Under the pieces are notes generated by a model. The model was given only the letters and a program-made list of their open reading frames with translations, was not told the DNA's origin and did not search any database. A program made the translations under genes and the position numbers. A stretch of DNA of 64,000 bases from Acidobacteriota bacterium (GTDB lineage: Bacteria > Acidobacteriota > Blastocatellia > Pyrinomonadales > Pyrinomonadaceae). Location: positions 248,001 through 312,000 of the forward strand of contig JAHBSK010000002.1 of assembly GCA_019639175.1 (NCBI GenBank), read 5' to 3'. Below, one piece after another: positions 43,153 to 52,200 of this stretch. The number at the start of each line of letters is the position of its first letter. Positions within the stretch are counted from its first letter, which is position 1.

Positions 43153-45939
43153 ATGGAAGTCGAAAGATGGGCCATTGTAAAGGAACTGCTGCAGGATGTG
43201 ATGGAACTGCCGCCGGATGAGCGCTCCGATTTTCTTGCCCGGAACAGCCCGGATGAGGAAATACGCGCCGAGGTGGAATCATTGATGATCCTGGAGGACG
43301 AAGTGGAAAGTTCCGCTCTCGGCCTCAATGCGGCGGAACTCGCGCAGGGTTTTGTAGAAGGTTCGGACGCGGAAATGATCGGCGCCGAAATAGGTTCTTA
43401 CAGGATCATTCGTGAAATAGGATATGGCGGCATGGGAGCCGTATATCTGGCCGAGAGAATAGACGGAAAGTTTGAGCAGCGCGTTGCGCTGAAAATGCTC
43501 AAACGGGAAATGAACACCGGACACCTGCGTCGCCGATTTGACCAGGAACGGGAAATTCTTGCCTCACTCGAACATCCGAACATAGCCCGCCTTTTGGATT
43601 CGGGGACGACACCGGACGACGTGCCTTTTCTGGCGATGGAATATGTTGACGGCCTGCCGATAGATAAATTCTGTTCGGTCAACGATGTCAGCATCAATGG
43701 CCGTTTGGAGCTTTTTCGGCTGGTGTGCCTTGCGGTGGAGTTTGCCCACACAAATCTGATCGTTCACCGCGACCTCAAGCCGTCAAACATTCTTGTCACG
43801 GACAGCGGCATTCCAAAATTGCTTGATTTTGGCATCTCAAAGATACTTGGGGCGGAGTATCAAAATCCTGAGATGGCTACCGTTACGCGGATCGGGGTGA
43901 TGACGCCGTCATACGCGTCGCCGGAACAGCTTCAGCGAAAAACGGTGACAACGTCCACCGATATTTATAGTCTCGGTGTCATCCTGTACGAATTGCTGTG
44001 CGGACATCGCCCGTTCGAGCACAAGGAATTTGATATCAGAGAGATATACAGCGCTGTTCTGGAGACCGATCCGCAACTTCCGTCGGCAGTTTTGGCCGCC
44101 AGTTCTGAAAAGTTTCGTGAACTGGCCTCGGCGCGTACCGCGCTCATCGATTCGGAGGCTCAGGCCGAAGATAAAAATGCGACCAGGTCAGATCATGTGA
44201 AGCATACCGGCGATGTGCGTTTGCGCCTCAATCCGACGAGCCTCCGCGGCGATCTGGACAATATAGTCCTCAAGGCACTTAGAAAAGAACCGGAACGCCG
44301 TTACTCATCGGTAGCGGCCCTTTCCGAAGACATAAAGCGTCATCTGGACGGGCTTCCGGTGACAGCCAGGCCGAACACCCTTAGTTACAGAGCGGAAAAA
44401 TTCGTTCAGCGTCATCGCCTTGGAGTAGTGGGCGGTGCGGTTCTGGCGACGGCGATAACAGGCGGCGTTGCGACTACGTTCTGGCAGGCGAACATAGCAT
44501 ATACGGAGCGAGCAAAGGCGGAAAAAAGGTTTGAGGATGTCCGTTCTCTTGCTAATTCTTTCATATATGAGTTCAGCCCTTTGATAGAGAACCTGCCGGG
44601 TTCAATGCCGGCGAGAAGATTGCTGGTCACTCGTGCCAAGGAGTACCTTGACGGCCTTTCGGCCGAGGCCGGAGACGATCCGGTGTTCAAGGAAGAACTG
44701 GCACGTGCCTATGAGAAGGTCGGCGATCTGCAGGGCAATCCATACAACCCCAATGTCGGTGACGTGGAAGGAGCTTTGTCAAGCTATTCAAGGTCGCTCG
44801 AACTTCGCGAGTCTATACTTGCCCGCGATCCGTCAAACATTGAGGCTAAAAGTAATATAGCGTCCATTCTGGGACGGATCGGCGACATTGAATCGAACGG
44901 CGGCTCGTATGAAAAGGCTGCTCCGTTATATGAGCGTGCTTTGGAATATCGTAAAGAAGCGGTTGATGCCGATCCTTCAAGTTTCGATGCCCGAAGCGAT
45001 CTGGCGGAAATGTTGAGGGTGCGCGGGCTGCTTTATTTTTTTGACGGCGAAAATAAACAAGCGATCGAGTATTACCGCCAGTCAATGGCGATCTGCGAAG
45101 TGCTGAAAAATGAAAGGCCCGACGATCCTGCAGCTGCCAGAAGCTATGCATATTCGTTCGTTGCAATAGGTGAGGCACAAGGCTGGGACAATGAGTTCGA
45201 ACTCGGCGGCGGGAACCTGCAAAAAGGCCTTGACCTGCTTATTCCGCTGGCTGCCCGATTTTCCGACAATGCGAGAATACAGCGGTCGCTGATGCTTGCC
45301 TATCAAAAAAGAGCCGAGAACTATGAGGATCTAGAAGACATGAAACTCTCTGTACCCCTTTATGAAAAAGGAGCGGAGATAGCCGAAAAGCGGCTTTTGT
45401 CCGAACCGGGAAGCTTTCAGGCCAAACGCGATGTTGCAATGGGGAACAAGAAATTGGCCCAGATCCTGATAAAAGCCGGCCGCGGAGCCGAATCTCTGGC
45501 AAAAATGAACATTGCTCTTGACCAGTTCCGTCAACTGGTCGATCTGGATCCGAATAACAAGGAAGCATATTATGATGTGGCGAACACACGACACTCTGTC
45601 GGAACCACATTATTTCTGCTGAAACGATACGCCGAAGCTCTGGACGTCTTTGCGACGGCTGACAGGGAGTTTGAAAAGGTGATGCAGATGAACCCGGCAA
45701 ACACCTATGCGTTACGAATGCGTTCGATAAATTACGAATACACCGGGAATTCTTATAGCGAACTCGCTCAAGGCCCTGCATCAAAGCCGGAACATCTTCG
45801 TAATGCCCTTGAGAGTTACAGGGCGGCCCTGAACGGATTTAAGAAGATGGAAGAGGGCGGTAATCTCAACGAAGTTGACAGGCCTGAGATGGGAAAGCTC
45901 ACGAAGCTGATCTCCGATCTGGAAAAGAGAATTGACTGA
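43153..45939 (+). CDS. Transmembrane Ser/Thr protein kinase with C-terminal TPR domain
   Basis: A 928-residue eukaryotic-type kinase. The cytoplasmic kinase domain spans about residues 75-425: glycine loop 'EIGYGGMGAVYLAERI', lysine in 'RVALKMLK', catalytic loop 'IVHRDLKPSNIL', 'LLDFGISK' and 'TPSYASPEQLQ', with a charged insertion before the final subdomain. One transmembrane helix follows ('LGVVGGAVLATAITGGVATT', about 440-460). Some 450 residues of TPR-like repeats then face the periplasm ('AKSNIASILGRIGDIESNGG', 'YEKAAPLYERALEYRKEAVD'). This is the common acidobacterial partner of TIGR02999 sigma factors; the signal is unknown. ATG 43153 is chosen because residues encoded from 43060 do not resemble the family. 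Confidence 0.93.
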   Translation: MEVERWAIVKELLQDVMELPPDERSDFLARNSPDEEIRAEVESLMILEDEVESSALGLNAAELAQGFVEGSDAEMIGAEIGSYRIIREIGYGGMGAVYLAERIDGKFEQRVALKMLKREMNTGHLRRRFDQEREILASLEHPNIARLLDSGTTPDDVPFLAMEYVDGLPIDKFCSVNDVSINGRLELFRLVCLAVEFAHTNLIVHRDLKPSNILVTDSGIPKLLDFGISKILGAEYQNPEMATVTRIGVMTPSYASPEQLQRKTVTTSTDIYSLGVILYELLCGHRPFEHKEFDIREIYSAVLETDPQLPSAVLAASSEKFRELASARTALIDSEAQAEDKNATRSDHVKHTGDVRLRLNPTSLRGDLDNIVLKALRKEPERRYSSVAALSEDIKRHLDGLPVTARPNTLSYRAEKFVQRHRLGVVGGAVLATAITGGVATTFWQANIAYTERAKAEKRFEDVRSLANSFIYEFSPLIENLPGSMPARRLLVTRAKEYLDGLSAEAGDDPVFKEELARAYEKVGDLQGNPYNPNVGDVEGALSSYSRSLELRESILARDPSNIEAKSNIASILGRIGDIESNGGSYEKAAPLYERALEYRKEAVDADPSSFDARSDLAEMLRVRGLLYFFDGENKQAIEYYRQSMAICEVLKNERPDDPAAARSYAYSFVAIGEAQGWDNEFELGGGNLQKGLDLLIPLAARFSDNARIQRSLMLAYQKRAENYEDLEDMKLSVPLYEKGAEIAEKRLLSEPGSFQAKRDVAMGNKKLAQILIKAGRGAESLAKMNIALDQFRQLVDLDPNNKEAYYDVANTRHSVGTTLFLLKRYAEALDVFATADREFEKVMQMNPANTYALRMRSINYEYTGNSYSELAQGPASKPEHLRNALESYRAALNGFKKMEEGGNLNEVDRPEMGKLTKLISDLEKRID

Positions 45940-46090
45940 TCGCTTTACTATCTATATAAGCCCCGAGTGAATATAAGTCTTTTAAGGTTCATCTGCCGAT
46001 CTTCTACCCTTTCCGAAAGTGCAGATATACTCCTCTGAATTTCCCAAAATGAACTGAGTGTTATCGACCCGGCTTCTATATATTGAGTAC

Positions 46091-46218
46091 GTCTGAAAAG
46101 TCATTTTCTGTGTCTTCGTTCTGTGAACTCTGTGGTAGAGATCCTGTAAATACAGGAAATACCACAGAGTGCACAGACAAAAAACCGCAATACACAGAAC
46201 TGATCCGACCTTTCAGAC
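46091..46218 (+). repeat. 128-bp nested palindromic repeat (MITE/REPIN-like), copy 1
   Basis: The ends are perfect inverted repeats GTCTGAAA (46091-46098) and TTTCAGAC (46211-46218). Inside lie TTCTGTGT / ACACAGAA (46106-46113 / 46192-46199), TCTGTG / CACAGA (46120-46125 / 46172-46177), ACTCTGTGGTA / TACCACAGAGT (46127-46137 / 46160-46170) and CCTGTA / TACAGG (46143-46156) at the centre. The whole element can fold as one long hairpin. A nearly identical copy in the opposite orientation is at 61945-62074. It sits between convergent gene ends, and no coding capacity is present. Confidence 0.9.
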
Positions 46219-46254
46219 ACTCTCTTTGAGTGGCCGATCTGATAAGGAAGCGGA

Positions 46255-49200
46255 TCAGCGTACCGCTCTGGGTGAAGACGCGACGAGGTCAATTCCCGCC
46301 ATTTCATCATCCACAAGCAAAGTTCTTGTCTGGAAAGAGTGTCCCTTTGCCTTGACCTCGATCACATAGGCCTCACCCGGCATCAGACCGGGAATTCTGT
46401 AATGACCAAAGCCGTTGGAATTCACAGTTCTCGATCCGCCAGCCGCGTTTCGGAACGTGACACGAGCGTTGGGGATAGCCCTGCCTCCGCTTGTGAGGAC
46501 ACGGCCTGACACCGACACCTCGGCGGCGGTCGGGCCGGCAAGTTCGACCATCGAAGGCACGAATGCTGCCGCGGCCGGAAGAGCGTTGACGTCAGAGACC
46601 TCCTGAGCGGTGACGTCGTCACCAAAGCCGATCTCCGTTGGGCCGTTGGCTCCGACCGCGACCGTGAACTCAATGGTCACGACCTGGACCGAGCCTTCCG
46701 CAAACGGCTGTGAGGGAAGTTTGTCAACGATGACGCCGACCTTGCCATTGGCGGCATCAGCGGTATTGACCGTGACGGTGCCGCCCGAAGCACCGGTGCC
46801 GACAGCGGCATTGCCGGGAGCGCTCAGCACGTTCGGGTCGAAATTCAGCGTGAATCCGACACCGGCCTCATCTCCGCCGGCATCCATCAGTACTCCGATG
46901 GTTATTCTGTCACCGGTTCTCCGAACGGCGTAGGCGCGGAGTTCACGCGAATCGCCGAGGTTTTCCAACGAACCGCCGTCTGCGGTTTTTCTCAATCCGT
47001 CGAAAGGTCCATTCGGCCCGATGGCTGAGACCTTTTGATCGAGGCCGGCAGCGAATCGGTTTGCCTGAACAACGTCGATGACCGAAATTCTGCCGTCGCC
47101 GCCTTCTGCAAACGGAGCCGAATCGGCACGCTGAAACTCGTTATACTGGAATGTCGTGTCAAGGCCGACGGCGAAGCGCCGCAGTTGGCTTACGTCATCG
47201 GCGTTTACCACACCATCAGCGCCGTCTGGCCGCGGCGAGACATCGCTTTCCGTCGCACCGCCTCGGATCAGTATCTCCGCATCAGGCAGCAGCGGGGCAG
47301 ATTCTATGTTCCCGGCATTGTCCGCACAGACGGAGTAAAATCCGTAGCGCGTCCCCCATTTGCCGGTGAACATTTCCGTACCGGCAATCACCTCAGATCT
47401 CAAAGCCGTGGTGAAATTGCCTCCGTTCTCCGAAACCCTGATCTCGCAATGAGAGAAACCCGATCCGTCGTTATCGTCTGTGCCTGACCATGAGACAGCT
47501 ATCTCTGGTGACTCAGATGTTGCAGGCATTGCAGCGACTTGGCTGACAGGTACGACGCTATCCAGCAGATTGGTCTCTGTGTTTGTGACTATCGGTTCAT
47601 TTTCATCAAAGATGATCGTCGCAAAATTCGAGATCGGTATTCTGTTCGGGAGTGTGTCGTAAGCCTCGACCGTGAACGTCACATAGCCTTCGCCGTCAAG
47701 GTCTTCGTTGTTTGGCGGCAGCAGCCCGACCAATGGATCAAGCGGACGTTCACCCGTGTTTGGATCGATAGCCGTCAGCGTCCAGGTTATGCGTCTGTTG
47801 ACGATATCCAGCCCGGCCGAAATGTCGGCTTTGATCGTCGTGCCTCCGCTCTCTTCAAAATCAACACGGGATGTGTAAAACGCCCGGTTCTCAGGCACAA
47901 CGAAGCTCTGATGATTGAACCCGATCTCTTTTAGCCTTACTGTTCGGGGATCAAGTTCCGGCGGGAGAATATCAGTTACGTATATCCATTGGGCGGGAGC
48001 GGTTGCTTCCGGGATATTCTCGAAGTTGATCCTGTAGAAAAGCGGTTCCTGTACAGGTACGAAGCGCTCAGGACCATAACCCGCCGGCCCAATTAACTCA
48101 TTAGGATCCTGAGCGGTGGGCCTGACAACCGGAATTTCCTTTTCCTTCTTTCTGCATTTGCGCACGGTCCAAAGGGCCTTTGCGATCAACAACGTACTTT
48201 GTCCGATGAGGAATGCCGGTGATTTTTTCAGACCATCCGCAGCGCAGTGGATCGCCCACTTGCCGACGCTGTTGCCTATTGCGCCAAATACGGTCACCAG
48301 TGATTCAAAGACGTTGGACTTATTCCCGTTCAAAATTGCCCAACTTGCAAGATCGACCAGGTTGGCGACCGCATTGAGCGTGGCGCCGAGACAGTTGAAC
48401 GGCAGGATGGTTTTCAATATATCTATAAGAAGTTGCCGCATCAGCTCTCTGGCACACTCCTCCGGGGTCATACCGGTAACTCCGCCGCCGGAAAAGCCGG
48501 CAAAGGATGACCACCCAACACTGGGTTGGGACAAATTACCGCTGATCGGCTCGGAACCGGTCAGCTCGCTCAATGGCTCAAATGCATCGGCCAGCACGGT
48601 GAAACCTCCCATGGGTGGCGAAACTATGTTAATGCCTAGATGGACGGTCTGCCTCGAACGAAGTACAGGGACCATTAGAAATATCGATCTATAGTCCTCA
48701 TCGTCGATATGGTCAGGAAATTCGATCTCGTTATATTCCTCATATCCTTCGCCAAAATTTATCTCGTTTATATTTGAACGATCCAGGGTATAGTCCATGC
48801 CCACCGGAATACGGACGATCACAGGCACTTTGACCGCGTCATTAAGCCCGTCATTGGACACTGAGAAGGTATATCGTACTCTTTGCCGCCCGAGGCCGAG
48901 ACTCTGCGGGCCATCGGCTGACAGGCGAATGTCGTATCCGCCGCCTTGTTTGATCTCAAAACCATTAACTATCTGAGAGATACTGTCGTCAGGATTGATG
49001 ACCGTCACATTATACATCCCGGGCTGTTTGTCTTTGAGGTCAAATATCGCCGCGATGATCGTGTTATTTGATACTTTTTCAATGGGGAGTATATCAACGT
49101 GGCCCTCTCTGGTGAGTTTGACCTGCACGTCGGGAGCAAATTTTGCTCCTTCAATGACGAGTGAGGCGATACCGGCATTGCCCGCAATTTCGGGACTTAC

Positions 49201-52200
49201 CTTTCTTGCCACAAACGGCAATATCTCGGCCTTGACGGTTATATCCTGCGCTCCTTCCGGCGAGCCTGCGTTTTTCCTCTCGCTCTTAGCTGAAGATACT
49301 GGAGCAACGGGATTGAATGATTCTCGCAGATTCTGCGGAACATAATCATTCGTGGCCATTGAATAATACGGCCCTTCCTCCGTGACCGGGATCAGGTTCT
49401 CTTTGTCCGGGCTGTTCTGGCCGTCGTCGCGGATCTCGTAATTCGAGAGGTTGACAGGCGTCAGATATTTGCTGAACAGACCATTGTTCCTTCCGGGCTG
49501 GCCGGTCAGGGAAACCAGCACCGTCTCGTCGATTCCCGGTTCGAATCGGAATGACTTGAAGCCGCCCTCGGCAAGCGTGGTGTCATGATCCAGGCCCATT
49601 GTCAGGGTTGTCATTCCAATGTTGATGCGGCCGCTGGAAACATGGACGTTATTCGCCTCATTTGTTTCGCGGACGCGATTCTGTGAATCGAGCCTGACAA
49701 TAACGTAATATTCGCCGTCTTCCATCGGCGGAAGCTGGAAACTCCGCCCGGCCATGCCGGTCGCGCCGATGCCAAGCGGATCGCCTGTCCTCGGCTGTTG
49801 TCCCAACAGGATGTCCCCGGCATCCCAATACTGATCGAGCGACAGATAGACACTGTCCCTCCACGGGCCGACGGCATGGAAATTCCCGGAATTTTGGTAT
49901 GCCCATGTCAGCGGTATAAAGTCGCCCGGGCTTGCCGAACCGGGGATCGTGATGCCGGTCACATTCAGGTCAGCCGGCGGGGCCAGTTCGAGTTCGATAT
50001 TGAAAGCCGGACTCAGATTGTTGGCCTCGTTATTCTCAACGACGTGGTTGCTGTGGTCTGTCCTGACAAATATCCTGTATGTTCCGGTCAGGCCGGTCGG
50101 CATCAGCACCGTATGATTAACGGTATAGCTTGCACCGCCCGCGAGCGTCCCGGTGCGGTTACGCCAGCCTATAACGGGATCGGTGGCGTCGATGACCGAA
50201 TCACGCGAAAGGATGATGTGGTCAAACCAGCTATTTGTAAGCGTCTCGGTATCACCGTGGTTGGTCACGGTCCATTCTATATTCACGGGCTGACCGGAGT
50301 AGGTCGGGGTCGTGACACTATTGACCAATACCTGAAGATCAATGCCCGGCGCCGTGACGGTTATCGGCGCTGATACGGCCAGGTTATTTGACTCGAACGG
50401 GCTGTTGTTCGGCCCTTCATAGACGTTATTTGCCGCGTCCGTAACAAGCAGAATGTAGTAGTTTCCCGCCGGAACATTGCCGAGATTGACCGTGAGCTGT
50501 TTATTGTACGTCTGTCCCATTGCCAACGGTATCTGTGTGATGGAAGAGCCGACGAGCCAATCGTTATTGCTCCGCGTTGTGTCGGACGAAAGATATACGC
50601 GGTCGATCCAGCCCGGAATATTCGATCCCATTGCCGCACCCTGATTTCGGCCTGTCCAATCGATCTGCATCGAACCTCCGGCCTGAATCGTTGATACGGA
50701 TGGCGTTATGCTGTCTGTCACGAGGTCAGGGAGATTGCTGTCAAGGCTGAACGACGAAGATGTGCCGACGTTATTGTCTTCGGCTGTGCCGCACTCTGAC
50801 ACATTGTTGTTGTAATCGGTGCGAACCCCTATGTGGTATTGGCCTTGCATATACTGCGGCAGCGTTACCGTCTGGACCTTTGTATAGGATGACCCGGCAG
50901 CAAGCGGTTCTGTGTTGCGGATGTACGCCAGATGGGTCGAACCCATGCCATTGGCCGAATAGAGCGTGACGAGGTCGTACCATTGCTCGTTCGCCGGGCC
51001 GGATCCGTTATTACTGACGGTCCATGAAATGTCTATTGTTTGTCCGGCGCTGGTGATCGCGGGAATACTTACATCGGTAACGACCAGATCGGCCGGAACT
51101 GATGTTATCTGAATCTGTTTGACAGGACTTTCGTTGTTGGCTTCGGCGTCGTATTCAGGGTCGAATTCGTTAGCTTTATTAGAATAGTCGGCCTTTGCGA
51201 TCAAGAAGTAGGTTCCGTTGAGGCACTCAGGTATCCTGACGTTAAGTTCCACATCTCGCTGTTCCCCTGCGGCAAAGCCCGAGTGATTTATTGAGCCGAG
51301 CAAGGTGTCGTTCGCATCCCATGTCTGATCGGCAGAAAGATACAGTCCGTCTTTCCAACTTGCCGACCCTGTTTCAAAAGCACCCTGGTTCCTTATGGTG
51401 AATGAGGCGGCAATGGATTGGCCGCCTGCAACATTGTCGGGAGCGACCGGGGCAGTATTCGCCACCAGATCGAACGGGGTCGAGAAGACTGTCATCGGGG
51501 AGCCAATACCCTGGTTGTCATACGCAATATTATTATTTTCACCTGTGAATTCATATACGCCGTTAAGGGCGTCGGTCAGGACGAACACGTAATATTCGCC
51601 GGCCGGGACGTTTGACGGAAGGTTTATATTACGCCAAACATATGCGCCGTCCGACCAAACCTTTTCCTGTGTCTGGCTGGTATAGGTCGTCCCTTGTGCC
51701 AGCGGTGCCGACCGTGTCTCACTCGTAAAGATCAGGCGGTCGGTACCGGGGCTGAATGTTTCATCTGTTGACAGATAGACCCTGTCCCTCCATGCGCCGG
51801 TCGTAGCCGCCGCAGCGGCATCACCTATATTCTCGACCGTCCAGGTTACAGAGATCGGGCCTCCGGCAAAAGCCTCGCCCGGAGCCTGAACATTGTTCAC
51901 GATCAGATCCGGCAGCGGCGGAGCGCTGATCTGAATATCTCTTGTCAGCGTGTTATTATTGGTGTTCTCTTCATTCAATGCTCCATATTGATCGGTCTTG
52001 ATGCCGATCTTATAGGCTCCTACATAACCACGCGGCACCTTAACGGCCGCTGATGCTATATAGCTTTCGGAGGCATTGAGAAAGCTGATATTGTCAATTT
52101 CAGCGACGCTTCCACTAAATGCCTGCCCGCTTGGAAATATATTTATTCTGTCTTTCCAATTACCGGCGTTGGTCGGGCCTTGGCCGCTGTTGGTCACGGT